From Actinomycetes bacterium (GTDB lineage: Bacteria > Actinomycetota > Actinomycetes > Propionibacteriales > Propionibacteriaceae), in contig JAEWOI010000004.1 of the NCBI GenBank assembly GCA_023460935.1, positions 17,528 through 81,527 of the forward strand: a stretch of DNA of 64,000 nucleotides. Reading direction: 5' to 3'. How positions within the stretch are numbered: position 1 is the stretch's first letter; each line of letters begins with the position of its first letter. The notes below the pieces were generated by a model. The model had not been told where the DNA came from, did no database searches, and saw only the letters and a program-made list of their open reading frames with translations. The translations under genes were made by a program, and so were the position numbers. Positions 1 to 12,707 of the stretch are shown here, piece after piece.

Positions 1-3000
1 TCTCCACCAACACCTTCCCGGCCTGGGAGCTGGCGCACCCGTACCGGCTGCTGGCCCACAACGGCGAGATCAACACCGTCAAGGGCAACCGCAACTGGAT
101 GCGGGCGCGCGAGGCCCTGCTCGCCACCGACCTGATCCCCGGCGACATCGAGCGGCTGTTCCCGATCTGCACCCCCGGAGGCTCCGACTCCGCCTCGTTC
201 GACGAGGTGCTCGAGCTGCTGCACCTGGGCGGCCGGTCGCTGCCGCACGCGGTGCTGATGATGATCCCGGAGGCGTGGGAGAACCACACCGAGATGGACC
301 CGGCGCGGCGGGCCTTCTACTCGTTCCACTCCTCCCTGATGGAGCCGTGGGACGGGCCGGCTTCGGTCACCTTCACCGACGGCAGCCTGATCGGGGCCGT
401 GCTTGACCGCAACGGGCTGCGCCCGGGCCGCTACTGGGTGACCGATGACGGCCTGGTGGTGTTCGCCTCCGAGGCCGGCGTGCTCGACCTGGAGCCGGCC
501 GCGGTCGTGGAGAAGGGCCGGCTCAAGCCCGGCCGGATGCTGCTGGTCGACCTCGAGCAGCACCGCCTGATCAACGACGACGAGATCAAGGCCCAACTGG
601 CGGCCGAGCACCCGTACGCGGAGTGGCTGGCCGAGGGCAGGGTCGACCTCGACGAGCTGCCGGAGCAGCAGCACGTGGTGCACAGCCACGCCTCGGTTAC
701 CCGCCGCCAGCAGGTGTTCGGCTACTCCCACGAGGAGCTGAAGATGATCGTGGCGCCGATGGCCAACACCGGCGCGGAGGCGATCGGCTCGATGGGCTCC
801 GACACCCCTGCGGCGGTGCTGTCGGACCGTCCGCGGCTGCTGTTCGACTACTTCGCCCAGCTGTTCGCGCAGGTGACCAACCCGCCGCTGGACGCGATCC
901 GGGAGGAGCTGGTCACCTCGCTGGGTGCCACCTTCGGCCCGGAGGGCAACCTGCTGCAGCCCGGCCCGGACTCCTGCCGGCAGATCGTGATCGGCTACCC
1001 GATCCTCGACTCCGACTCCCTCGCCAAGCTGGTACGGATCAACCGCGACGGCTCGATGCCGGCCTACGACACCCACGTGGTGCGCGGCCTCTACGACGTC
1101 GAGGGCGGCGGGGAGGCGCTGAAGGCACGGCTGGACGCCCTGTGCGAGCAGGTCAGCGAGGCGATCGCCCGCGGCTGCCGCACGATCATCCTGTCCGACC
1201 GGCACTCCAACGCAGAGCTCGCGCCGATCCCGTCCCTGCTGCTCACCGCCGCGATCCACCACCACCTGGTGCGGGAGAAGACGCGCACCCAGGTCGGCCT
1301 GATCGTCGAGGCCGGTGACGTGCGCGAGGTGCACCACGTGGCCCTCCTGATCGGCTACGGCGCCGCGGCGGTGAACCCCTACCTCGCGTTCGAGAGCGCC
1401 GAAGACCTCGCCCGGCGCGAGTGGCTGGTCTCGGTGGACCCGGAGAAGGCCGTCCACAACGTCCGCAAGGCGCTGGGCAAGGGCGTGCTCAAGGTGATGA
1501 GCAAGATGGGCGTCTCCACCATCGCCTCCTACACCGGCGCACAGATCTTCGAGGCGCTCGGGCTGTCCAGCGAGCTTGTCGAGCAGTACTTCACCGGCAC
1601 AACGAGCCGCATCGAGGGGATCGGGCTGGAGGAGATCGCCAGCGAGGTCGCCCGGCGCCACGCCCGCGCGTACCCGCCGGACGGCATCCCGCTGCCGCAC
1701 CGCACCCTCTCCGGCGGCGGGGAGTACAAGTGGCGCCGCGAGGGCCCGCCGCACCTGTTCGACCCCGAGACCGTCTTCCGGCTGCAGCACGCCACCCGCC
1801 AGCGGCGCTACGACGTGTTCAAGGCCTACACCAGCCGGGTGGACGACCAGTCCGAGCGGCTGATGACGCTGCGGGGCCTGCTGGAGTTCGGCAGTGACCG
1901 CGAACCTGTCCCGCTGGACGAGGTTGAGCCCGTCAGTGAGATCGTGAAGCGGTTCTCCACCGGCGCGATGAGCTACGGCTCGATCTCGCGCGAGGCGCAC
2001 GAGACCCTCGCGATCGCCATGAACCGCCTCGGCGGCAAGTCCAACACCGGTGAGGGCGGCGAGGACGTCGACCGGCTCTACGACCCGGAGCGGCGCAGCG
2101 CGATCAAGCAGGTCGCTTCGGGCCGGTTCGGGGTGACCAGCGACTACCTCACCAACGCCGACGACATCCAGATCAAGATGGCCCAGGGCGCCAAGCCGGG
2201 GGAGGGCGGCCAGCTGCCCGGCCAGAAGGTGTACCCGTGGGTGGCGAAGACCCGGCACTCGACGCCCGGCGTCGGGCTGATCTCACCGCCCCCGCACCAC
2301 GACATCTACTCGATCGAGGACCTCAAGCAGCTGATCCACGACCTGAAGTGCGCCAACCCGGTCGCCCGCATCCACGTGAAGCTGGTGGCGGAGGTCGGCG
2401 TCGGCACGGTCGCGGCCGGCGTCAGCAAGGCCAAGGCCGACGTGGTGCTGATCTCCGGCCACGACGGCGGCACGGGCGCGGCTCCGCTGACCTCGCTCAA
2501 GCACGCCGGCGGGCCGTGGGAGCTCGGCCTGGCGGAGACGCAGCAGACCCTGCTGCTGAACGGCCTGCGCGACCGCATCGTCGTGCAGGTGGACGGCCAG
2601 CTGAAGACCGGCCGCGATGTCGTGGTGGCCGCGCTGCTGGGGGCGGAGGAGTTCGGCTTCGCCACCGCCCCGCTGGTGGTCAGCGGCTGCGTGATGATGC
2701 GGGTCTGCCACCTCGACACCTGCCCGGTGGGGGTCGCCACCCAGAACCCTGAGCTGCGCGCCAAGTACGACGGCCACGCCGACTTCGTGGTGAACTTCTT
2801 CGAGTTCATCGCGGAGGAGGTGCGCGAGCACCTCGCCGCGCTCGGGTTCCGCTCGATCGAGGAGGCCGTCGGCCACGTCGAGGTGCTGCGCACCCGCAAG
2901 GCTGTAGAGCACTGGAAGGCGAAGGGGCTGGACCTGGCCCCGATCCTGCACCGCGTCGAGCTGCCGGAGGGGGCGCCGCTGCACCGGGTGACCACCCAGG

Positions 3001-3860
3001 ACCACGGGCTGGACGAGAAGCTGGACGTGCAGCTGCTCCAGATCGCCGGGCCGGCACTGGCCTCGGGGGAACTGGTGCGGGCCGACCTCACCGTCCGCAA
3101 CGTCGACCGCACGGTCGGCACGATCCTCGGCCACCACGTGACCAGGGCCACCCGCGGGCTGGGGCTGCCGGAGAACACGATCGACCTCACCCTGCGCGGC
3201 ACCGCCGGGCAGAGCTTCGGCGCCTTCCTGCCCCGCGGGGTGACGCTGCGGCTGGTCGGCGACAGCAACGACTACTTCGGCAAGGGGCTGTCCGGCGGCC
3301 GGCTGATCGTGCGACCGCACGCGGAGTCGCCGTTCGCGGCGGAGGAGCAGATCATCGCCGGCAACGTGATCGCCTACGGCGCCACCAGCGGCGAGCTGTT
3401 CATCCGGGGCCAGGTCGGCGAGCGGTTCTGCGTCCGCAACTCCGGTGCCACCGCCGTGGTGGAAGGGGTCGGCGACCACGCGCTGGAGTACATGACCGGT
3501 GGCGAGGCGTTGATCCTCGGGCCCACCGGGCGCAACATCGCAGCCGGCATGTCCGGTGGCGTCGCCTGGGTGCTCGACCTGGTGGAGTCGCGGCTGAACC
3601 CGGAGATGGTCGACGCGCTGCCGCTGGAGGCGCAGGACCTGGTGCGGGTGACCGAACTGCTGGGCAGGCACTTCGAGGAGACGGGTTCCGCCGTCGCGCA
3701 GCGGCTGCTGGCCCTGCCGCCGGAGGAGCTGCGGTCGCGGTTCACCACCCTGATGCCGCGCGACTACGCGCGGGTGCTGAAGGCGAGGGCTGACGCCGAA
3801 CTCGCCGGGCTGGACGAGGAGACCACGGTCAAGCTGATGATGGAGGCTTCGCATGGCTGA
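1..3860 (+). CDS. gltB: Glutamate synthase large subunit, 5' end cut by window
   Basis: Large subunit of NADPH-dependent glutamate synthase: it releases ammonia from glutamine and channels it to 2-oxoglutarate. Reading in frame from base 3, the visible protein begins inside the class II amidotransferase domain (STNTFPAWELAHPYRLLAHN), so the catalytic N-terminal Cys and roughly 200 residues lie upstream of the window. Then follow the central domain, the FMN-binding synthase domain (SNTGEGGED near nt 2040; GHDGGTGAAP near 2458), the 3Fe-4S cysteines (CVMMRVCHLDTCPV, nt 2688-2729) and the C-terminal beta-helix (GXXG repeats, nt 3100-3600). It overlaps gltD by 8 bases, so the two are translationally coupled. 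No internal defect is seen. Confidence 0.97.
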   Translation, partial: STNTFPAWELAHPYRLLAHNGEINTVKGNRNWMRAREALLATDLIPGDIERLFPICTPGGSDSASFDEVLELLHLGGRSLPHAVLMMIPEAWENHTEMDPARRAFYSFHSSLMEPWDGPASVTFTDGSLIGAVLDRNGLRPGRYWVTDDGLVVFASEAGVLDLEPAAVVEKGRLKPGRMLLVDLEQHRLINDDEIKAQLAAEHPYAEWLAEGRVDLDELPEQQHVVHSHASVTRRQQVFGYSHEELKMIVAPMANTGAEAIGSMGSDTPAAVLSDRPRLLFDYFAQLFAQVTNPPLDAIREELVTSLGATFGPEGNLLQPGPDSCRQIVIGYPILDSDSLAKLVRINRDGSMPAYDTHVVRGLYDVEGGGEALKARLDALCEQVSEAIARGCRTIILSDRHSNAELAPIPSLLLTAAIHHHLVREKTRTQVGLIVEAGDVREVHHVALLIGYGAAAVNPYLAFESAEDLARREWLVSVDPEKAVHNVRKALGKGVLKVMSKMGVSTIASYTGAQIFEALGLSSELVEQYFTGTTSRIEGIGLEEIASEVARRHARAYPPDGIPLPHRTLSGGGEYKWRREGPPHLFDPETVFRLQHATRQRRYDVFKAYTSRVDDQSERLMTLRGLLEFGSDREPVPLDEVEPVSEIVKRFSTGAMSYGSISREAHETLAIAMNRLGGKSNTGEGGEDVDRLYDPERRSAIKQVASGRFGVTSDYLTNADDIQIKMAQGAKPGEGGQLPGQKVYPWVAKTRHSTPGVGLISPPPHHDIYSIEDLKQLIHDLKCANPVARIHVKLVAEVGVGTVAAGVSKAKADVVLISGHDGGTGAAPLTSLKHAGGPWELGLAETQQTLLLNGLRDRIVVQVDGQLKTGRDVVVAALLGAEEFGFATAPLVVSGCVMMRVCHLDTCPVGVATQNPELRAKYDGHADFVVNFFEFIAEEVREHLAALGFRSIEEAVGHVEVLRTRKAVEHWKAKGLDLAPILHRVELPEGAPLHRVTTQDHGLDEKLDVQLLQIAGPALASGELVRADLTVRNVDRTVGTILGHHVTRATRGLGLPENTIDLTLRGTAGQSFGAFLPRGVTLRLVGDSNDYFGKGLSGGRLIVRPHAESPFAAEEQIIAGNVIAYGATSGELFIRGQVGERFCVRNSGATAVVEGVGDHALEYMTGGEALILGPTGRNIAAGMSGGVAWVLDLVESRLNPEMVDALPLEAQDLVRVTELLGRHFEETGSAVAQRLLALPPEELRSRFTTLMPRDYARVLKARADAELAGLDEETTVKLMMEASHG

Positions 3861-5319
3861 TCCCAAGGGGTTCATGATCACCCCGCGCAGGGTCGCCGAA
3901 CGTCGTCCGGTGGCCGAGCGGGTGCACGACTGGAACGAGGTCTACCCGGGCTCGCCGGGGCGGGCCGTGCTGCCGATCATCAGCCAGCAGGCCGGCCGGT
4001 GCATGGACTGCGGCATCCCGTTCTGCCACCAGGGCTGCCCGCTGGGGAACCTGATCCCGGAGTGGAACGACATGGTCTGGCGGGACGACTGGCGGGGCGC
4101 GCTGGAACGGCTGCATGCCACCAACAACTTCCCCGAGTTCACCGGACGGCTGTGCCCAGCCCCCTGCGAGACGTCCTGCGTTGTGGGCATCAACCGCGAT
4201 CCGGTGACCATCAAGAACGTCGAGGTGGCGATCATCGACCGCGCCTGGGACGACCGCCGCGTGACCGCCGAGGCCCCGGCCTGGCACACCGGCCGGACGG
4301 TAGCAGTGGTCGGCTCGGGCCCCGCCGGCCTGGCCGCGGCCCAGCAGCTGACCCGCGCCGGGCACACCGTGGTGGTCTACGAGCGGGCCGACGCGATCGG
4401 CGGCCTGCTTCGCTACGGGATCCCCGAGTTCAAGATGGAGAAGAAGGTACTCGACCGCCGCCTGAAGCAGATGCGGCTCGAGGGCACGGTGTTCAAGGCC
4501 GGGGTGGACATCGGCACCGACATCACGGCCGAGCAGCTGCTGGAGCGGTTCGACGCTGTGGTGCTGGCGATCGGCTCCACAGTGGCCCGCGACCTGCCCG
4601 TCCCGGGACGGGAACTGGCCGGCATCCACCAGGCGATGGAGTTCCTGCCGCAGGCCAACCGGGTGGCGCTCGGCCGCGAGGTACCGGAGCAGATCACCGC
4701 GCACGGCAAGGACGTGGTGATCATCGGCGGCGGCGACACCGGCGCGGACTGCCTCGGCACGTCCATCCGCCAGGGGGCGCGCTCGATCACCCAGCTGGAG
4801 ATCATGCCCACGCCGCCACGCGAGCGGCCCGGCAACCAGCCCTGGCCGACCTACCCGATGATCTACCGGGTCTCCTCTGCCCACGAGGAGGGCGGCGAGC
4901 GGCTGTACTCGGTGTCGACCACGGAGTTCACCGGCGACGAGTCCGGCAACGTCACCGGCCTGGAGCTCAACGAGGTGGCGATGGTGGACGGCCGCTTCGA
5001 GACCATCCCGGGCAGCGTCCGTTCGATCCCGGCGCAGCTGGTGCTGCTCGCCATGGGCTTCACGGGACCGCAGCGCGACGGCCTGGTCGACCAGCTGGGC
5101 GTCGAGCTCGACCCGCGCGGCAACATCGCCCGCGACTCCAGCTTCGCCTCCAGCGTCGACCGGGTGTTCGTCTGCGGTGACGCCGGGCGCGGCCAGTCGC
5201 TGATCGTCTGGGCGATCGCCGAGGGCCGGGCGTGCGCGAACGGCGTGGACGCCTACCTGCAGGGCGCCTCCCGGCTGCCCAAGCCGATCCTGCCGACCGA
5301 TCGCCCGTTGGTGGTCTGA
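3853..5319 (+). CDS. gltD: Glutamate synthase small subunit
   Basis: Small subunit (488 aa) that takes electrons from NADPH and passes them to GltB through FAD and iron-sulfur clusters. The N-terminus has two cysteine groups for 4Fe-4S clusters (CMDCGIPFCHQGCP near residue 50; CPAPCETSC near 100). An FAD-binding Rossmann motif (VVGSGPAGLAAAQQ) follows near residue 155 and an NAD(P)H-binding motif (IIGGGDTGADC) near 290. A C-terminal FAD contact (VFVCGDAGRGQSLIVWA) is also present. ATG 3853 lies within the end of gltB (ATGGCTGA), fixing the start and the operon. Length is normal for the family. Confidence 0.97.
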   Translation: MADPKGFMITPRRVAERRPVAERVHDWNEVYPGSPGRAVLPIISQQAGRCMDCGIPFCHQGCPLGNLIPEWNDMVWRDDWRGALERLHATNNFPEFTGRLCPAPCETSCVVGINRDPVTIKNVEVAIIDRAWDDRRVTAEAPAWHTGRTVAVVGSGPAGLAAAQQLTRAGHTVVVYERADAIGGLLRYGIPEFKMEKKVLDRRLKQMRLEGTVFKAGVDIGTDITAEQLLERFDAVVLAIGSTVARDLPVPGRELAGIHQAMEFLPQANRVALGREVPEQITAHGKDVVIIGGGDTGADCLGTSIRQGARSITQLEIMPTPPRERPGNQPWPTYPMIYRVSSAHEEGGERLYSVSTTEFTGDESGNVTGLELNEVAMVDGRFETIPGSVRSIPAQLVLLAMGFTGPQRDGLVDQLGVELDPRGNIARDSSFASSVDRVFVCGDAGRGQSLIVWAIAEGRACANGVDAYLQGASRLPKPILPTDRPLVV

Positions 5320-5322
5320 GCC

Positions 5323-5892
5323 ATGGGCAAGGGCAAGCGGGTCCGGCGCCTGGCGCAGCTGGCCCGCCTGCGCGAGTACTTGCCGCTGCCGTCCGGGCCG
5401 ACCCGGCTGCAGGACCCCCTGGACGTGGCGCATGCCTTCGTCAAGGCGTGGAACGCAGGTGACGCCAAGGCGATCGCGGAACTGTTCGCCGAGGACGCCG
5501 ACTTCGTCAACGTTGTCGGGCTGTGGTGGACCAGCCGCCGCTCGATCCGGCGCGCGCACAAGCGGGGCTTCGAGCAGATCTTCCGGGCCTCGGAGATCAG
5601 CGTCGAGAAGCTCACCCTGCGGATGCTGGGCACCGAGGCGGCCGTGGTGCACGCCCGCTGGCGGATGTCGGCCCAGCTCGACCCGCAGGGACGTCCGTCC
5701 ACCGGTGGCCGGCGGGGCGTGATCACCTGGGTACTGCAGCGCCTCGCCGACGGTACGTGGATCTGCGTCAGCTCGCAGAACACCGACATCGCGCCCGCTG
5801 CCGACACCAACCTCAACGTGGCCGGAGTGGTCACCCCGACCAGTTACCTCGCTCCAGCCCCCGTCGACCCGGTCGAGCCCACCCACCCCTGA
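5323..5892 (+). CDS. SnoaL-like (SgcJ/EcaC-type) protein
   Basis: A 189-aa protein starting three bases after gltD, so it is probably co-transcribed with gltBD. From about residue 30 it has the small alpha+beta cone fold of the SnoaL/DUF4440 group: a helix with FVKAWNAGDAKAIAELFAED, then DFVNVVGLWW, then paired strands ending in GTWICVSSQNTD. The first 30 residues are basic and the last 30 are Ala/Pro/Thr-rich. Members of this superfamily are enzymes or ligand binders of many kinds; the substrate cannot be read from the sequence. A role in nitrogen metabolism would be inference from position only. Confidence 0.75.
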   Translation: MGKGKRVRRLAQLARLREYLPLPSGPTRLQDPLDVAHAFVKAWNAGDAKAIAELFAEDADFVNVVGLWWTSRRSIRRAHKRGFEQIFRASEISVEKLTLRMLGTEAAVVHARWRMSAQLDPQGRPSTGGRRGVITWVLQRLADGTWICVSSQNTDIAPAADTNLNVAGVVTPTSYLAPAPVDPVEPTHP

Positions 5893-5910
5893 CCGTCAAG
5901 CCGGGACGTG

Positions 5911-6107
5911 CTGGCGCATCGGGGACGGTTCCTATTTCGGTTCAGAGTTGAGGGACGGTTCCCATTCCGGTTCGGAGCCTCGTCGGCAACCGGCAGCGGG
6001 GCCCGGCTGAACGGGAATAGGAACCGTCCCCGGTCGGCGGCACGAAATTGGAACCGTCCCCGGATTGCCAGGACTTGGCGCGAAAGGAACCGTCCCCGAT
6101 GCGCCAG
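5911..6107. repeat. Cluster of REP-like palindromic repeats (GGGACGGTTCC)
   Basis: Five copies of the core GGGACGGTTCC lie between the convergent SnoaL-like and arginase genes. Two are on the plus strand (cores at 5922 and 5952) and three are inverted (cores ending at 6031, 6061 and 6097). The outermost pair forms a perfect 23-base inverted repeat (5911-5933 with 6085-6107). Each copy carries an AT-richer flank (TATTTCGG, CATTCCGG, AATTGG). This is the architecture of REP/BIME elements mobilised by RAYT transposases. No transposase is in the window. The structure may also act as a bidirectional terminator. A further copy sits at 35801-35841. Confidence 0.8.
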
Positions 6108-6118
6108 GAATCCGGACG

Positions 6119-7048
6119 TCAGAGGGCGATGCCGTGGTGGAGGCGGTGCAGGGTGCTCTTGCCGAACAGCGACTCCAGCAGGTCCACGGCGAGTTCAGCG
6201 GTGGCGTTGCGGACGTCGAGGGACGGGTTCAGCTCGACCAGGTCGACGGACCCGAGCCGGCCGGTGTCGGCGATCATCTCCATGCACAGCTGGGCCTCGC
6301 GGTAGGTGGGGCCGCCCCGCACCGGCGTGCCGACGCCGGGGGCGATCTCCGGGTCGACGAAGTCGAGGTCGAGGCTCAGGTGCAGGTGGGTGTCCTCGTC
6401 CACCCCGGAAAGGGCCCGCTCCATCGTGTGCCGCATGCCGATCTCGTCCACGAACCGCATGTCGAAGACCTCGACGCCCTCTGCGAACAGGAAGGCCTTC
6501 TCGCCGGCGTCCACGCTGCGCAGCCCGACCTGGCGGATCTGGTCGGTGGAGATGGCCGGCACCTGCCCCGACATGCTGGTCAGCTCGGCGGGGCCGTGCC
6601 CGGCCAGGCAGGCCACCGGCATGCCGTGCACGTTGCCGGACGGCGTCAGCTCAGCGGTGTTGAAGTCGGCGTGCGCGTCCACCCAGATCACCCGGAGCTT
6701 CCGGCCGGCTGCGCGGCAGTGCGCTGCGACGGCGCTGATCGAGCCGATCGCGAGGCTGTGGTCGCCGCCCAGCAGGATCGGCAGCCGTCCGGCGGCGAGC
6801 TCGGCGGCCGTGGCGCCGAACACCGCCCGGTTCCACTCGATCACTTCGGGCAGGTGCCGGTAGCCGGCCACGGGTGCGAGCTGCGGGTTCTCCGGGCCGG
6901 TGAGGTCGCCCACGTCCAGCACGTCGCAGTCGAAGTGCCGAAGGGCGGCCTCGATGCCGGCCACCCGCAGCGCCTGCGGACCCAGCCGGCAACCCAGCCG
7001 GGAGGCCCCGATGTCGGTTGGTGCCCCGATCAGGCTGACTTGCGGCAC
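6119..7048 (-). CDS. rocF: Arginase (ureohydrolase family)
   Basis: Predicted manganese arginase (309 aa) splitting arginine into ornithine and urea. The metal-ligand motifs appear in order: GGDHSLAIGS, DAHADFN and SLDLDFVDPEIAPGVGTP, followed by VDLVELNPSLD. The general layout fits arginase better than agmatinase, but substrate choice is not certain from sequence. The GTG at 7048 is chosen because AGGAAAG lies just upstream and the protein then begins at the conserved VSLIGAPTDIG strand; an in-frame start 39 bases further out adds unconserved residues. It lies 66 bases downstream of lhgO on the same strand and is probably co-transcribed with it. The gene ends against the REP-like cluster. 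Confidence 0.85.
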   Translation of the reverse strand: MPQVSLIGAPTDIGASRLGCRLGPQALRVAGIEAALRHFDCDVLDVGDLTGPENPQLAPVAGYRHLPEVIEWNRAVFGATAAELAAGRLPILLGGDHSLAIGSISAVAAHCRAAGRKLRVIWVDAHADFNTAELTPSGNVHGMPVACLAGHGPAELTSMSGQVPAISTDQIRQVGLRSVDAGEKAFLFAEGVEVFDMRFVDEIGMRHTMERALSGVDEDTHLHLSLDLDFVDPEIAPGVGTPVRGGPTYREAQLCMEMIADTGRLGSVDLVELNPSLDVRNATAELAVDLLESLFGKSTLHRLHHGIAL

Positions 7049-7114
7049 AGGCTTTCCTTTCGCGGAGTTCGGTCGTGATGCAACCACGTCCGGACGTGCC
7101 AGGGCAAACCCTGC

Positions 7115-8332
7115 TCAACCGGCCAGCAGGCGGTCGGCGATCTCTGCGGCGATCGGCATGGCCGAGGTGGCGGCCGGGGACGGCGCGTTGCACACGTGCA
7201 GGCTGCGGTCGGTCTGGCGGAACAGGAAGTCGTGCACCATGCTGCCGTCGGCCAGCACAGCCTGGGCCCGGATTCCGGCCGGTGCCGGCAGCAGGTCGGC
7301 CACGGTGAGTTCCGGGCAGTACCGGCGCACCTGGCGCAGGTACCCGCGCTTCACCAGCGAGTCCCATTGCTCGCGCACACCGGTGGCGAACTGGTTCCGG
7401 GCGAGCCGCCACAGGCCGGGGAAGCGCAGCAGGTCGGCAACGTCGCGCGGATTGACCGAGAACTTCGCATACCCCTCCCTCGCGAAGCCGAGGACGGCGT
7501 TCGGGCCGACGCTGAGGCCACCGTCCATGCCAAGGGTGAGGTGCACCCCGAGGAACGGCAGGTCGGGGTCGGGCACCGGGTAGATCAACGTTTCGACCAG
7601 CCCGCGGCGGCGCGGCGGCAGCCGGTAGTACTCGCCGCGGAAGGGCACGATCTGGAACCCGCCGCCCACCCCGCCCAGCGTCGCCAGCCGGTCGGCCTGC
7701 AGCCCGCCGCAGACGACGAGGCGCCGCGCCTGGAGCTCCTCCGCCTCGCCGGCGGTGGCGCCTGCGGCCCGATGGCGGACGGCAACGCTGCCGGCCGACT
7801 CGGTGATCGCGACGACCTCCGCACCCAGCAGCAACCGGCCGCCCAGCCGGGCGATGCCGGCGGCCATCGCCTCGCTGACCAGCCGGTAGTCGACGATGCC
7901 GGTCTCCGGCAGGAAGAGCGCGCCCAGCCCGGCCACGCGCGGCTCCCGGCTGTGCAACCCCGCAGCGTCCAGCCGTTCGAACTCCAGGCCGTTGCGGACC
8001 GCCCGCTCGGCCAGGTCGCCGAGGCGGGACAGCTCCACCGGCGTCGTGGCAACGATCAGCTTGCCCGGGGTGCGGTGCGGGATGCCGTGCTCGACGCAGA
8101 ACTCCTTGGTCCAGCGCGCGCCGGCCCGGCACAGCCGGGCCTTCAGGCTGCCGGGCGCGTAGTAGATGCCGGCGTGGATCACGCCGCTGTTGTGACCGGT
8201 CTGGTGCCGTGCGACGCCGGGCTCCTTCTCCAGCAGGACGAGGCTGGCCCCCGGCCTGCGCTCCAGCAGGGTGAGGGCGGTGGCGAGGCCGACGATGCCA
8301 CCACCGACCACGGCGAAGTCGACGACCGGCAA
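7115..8332 (-). CDS. lhgO: L-2-hydroxyglutarate oxidase
   Basis: FAD-dependent oxidase (405 aa) of the LhgO/L2HGDH family that converts L-2-hydroxyglutarate to 2-oxoglutarate. It has an N-terminal Rossmann motif (DFAVVGGGIVGLATALTL), the family signature HNSGVIHAGIYYAPGSLKA near residue 50, and a C-terminal flavin contact (DFLFRQTDRSLHVCNAPSPA). The start is the TTG at 8332: AGGAGG lies four bases upstream and the Rossmann strand begins immediately. A longer frame to 8533 runs through the promoter region of the divergent dnaE and is not credible. The downstream arginase suggests joint handling of five-carbon amino-acid catabolism, which is inference. Confidence 0.88.
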   Translation of the reverse strand: MPVVDFAVVGGGIVGLATALTLLERRPGASLVLLEKEPGVARHQTGHNSGVIHAGIYYAPGSLKARLCRAGARWTKEFCVEHGIPHRTPGKLIVATTPVELSRLGDLAERAVRNGLEFERLDAAGLHSREPRVAGLGALFLPETGIVDYRLVSEAMAAGIARLGGRLLLGAEVVAITESAGSVAVRHRAAGATAGEAEELQARRLVVCGGLQADRLATLGGVGGGFQIVPFRGEYYRLPPRRRGLVETLIYPVPDPDLPFLGVHLTLGMDGGLSVGPNAVLGFAREGYAKFSVNPRDVADLLRFPGLWRLARNQFATGVREQWDSLVKRGYLRQVRRYCPELTVADLLPAPAGIRAQAVLADGSMVHDFLFRQTDRSLHVCNAPSPAATSAMPIAAEIADRLLAG

Positions 8333-8358
8333 GCTTCCTCCTGGCGACGGTTGGGCGG

Positions 8359-8364
8359 AGTCTA
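8359..8364 (-). promoter_or_regulatory. -10 box of lhgO-rocF
   Basis: On the minus strand the sequence reads TAGACT (within CATAGACTCC), about 27 bases before the lhgO TTG. This would give a short leader that holds the AGGAGG site. No convincing -35 is seen. The same TAGACT box recurs before yebC and efp. Confidence 0.55.
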
Positions 8365-8464
8365 TGCCCGTGGCCCGCGGGTGTGCGGGCAGCACGGCAG
8401 GACCGCAGCGGTGAAATCGCCGCCGGCCGAGTGAGTCGGGCCGAGCCCCGTCGGCGGCGCGGGT

Positions 8465-8470
8465 TATGGT
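8465..8470 (+). promoter_or_regulatory. -10 box of dnaE
   Basis: TATGGT on the plus strand, about 71 bases before the dnaE GTG, in the space shared with divergent lhgO. GGAGG at 8525-8529 is the ribosome binding site, 12 bases before the start. The -35 region is not recognisable. Confidence 0.45.
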
Positions 8471-8541
8471 GAGTACCCGCTGAACTTCCCCCAGCGTCAC
8501 AACAGTCCCTGTTCCACTCCCGCCGGAGGTCATCGGTCAGC

Positions 8542-12060
<3,519 letters not shown>

Positions 12061-12069
12061 GCTTTGGCC

Positions 12070-12705
12070 GTGAGCACCACGATCGCAGAGGAGCAGCAGG
12101 CGGCAGCGCCGGCTGCCGAGCAGTCGCAGGTGCTCGCCTGGGCAGGACTGCTGGCCGGGCTCTCGCTCGTGGTGGGCGGCCTGGCAGCCGTGTTCTGGTC
12201 CGCAGTCGTGCGCCTGCCCGCCTACCGGATCCTCAGCGACGGCTCGGCGACCATGGCCGAGCGGGGCATCACCGAGATCGTCGCGGCCGACGCGTGGTTC
12301 GTGGTCACCGGCGCCCTGGTCGGGCTCGGGCTGGGCCTGGTCACGTGGAAGTGGTTCCGCCTCCTCGGCTGGCCGAGCGCGCTGCTCGCAGTCGGTGCCG
12401 GGTTGCTGGCCGGAGTGGTCTGCTGGCAGGTCGGGCAGCTGCTCGGCCCGGGCAGCTTCCCCGAGCGGCTCGCTGCCGCGACCCCCGGCGAATTCGTGCC
12501 CCTCTCCCTCGAGCTGCGTTCGGTGTCCGCGCTCGCGGTCTGGGGGTTCGCTGCGATCACCCCGGTGCTGCTGGCCTCCTCGCTCGGCCCGGACGATGAG
12601 GACCGGGCGCCGCGCCGCCGGCGGGGCCCGGAGAACGTGGCGGAGGAGCCGGCCACGGTCGACGAGCGTGGCGTGCTGACCACGCCGGAAGAGCCGGTCG
12701 CCTGA
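12070..12705 (+). CDS. Four-helix membrane protein, function unknown
   Basis: A 211-aa integral membrane protein. After an Ala/Gln-rich 20-residue start it has four hydrophobic segments: LAWAGLLAGLSLVVGGLAAV (near 22-45), WFVVTGALVGLGLGLV (near 77), LLAVGAGLLAGVVCW (near 105) and SALAVWGFAAITPVLLASS (near 155). The tail is charged (EDRAPRRRRG) and cytoplasmic-looking. It may belong to the DUF2567 group of actinobacterial membrane proteins, but that is a weak impression. GTG 12070 is preferred over TTG 12064 because of the -10 box six bases upstream. It is followed two bases later by the CYTH-CHAD gene. Confidence 0.75.
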   Translation: MSTTIAEEQQAAAPAAEQSQVLAWAGLLAGLSLVVGGLAAVFWSAVVRLPAYRILSDGSATMAERGITEIVAADAWFVVTGALVGLGLGLVTWKWFRLLGWPSALLAVGAGLLAGVVCWQVGQLLGPGSFPERLAAATPGEFVPLSLELRSVSALAVWGFAAITPVLLASSLGPDDEDRAPRRRRGPENVAEEPATVDERGVLTTPEEPVA

Positions 12706-12707
12706 CC

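Noticed and set aside
5893..6118. Possible tRNA or small RNA in the gap after the SnoaL-like gene
   Set aside because: No cloverleaf or T-loop sequence is present; the gap is explained by the palindromic repeats.
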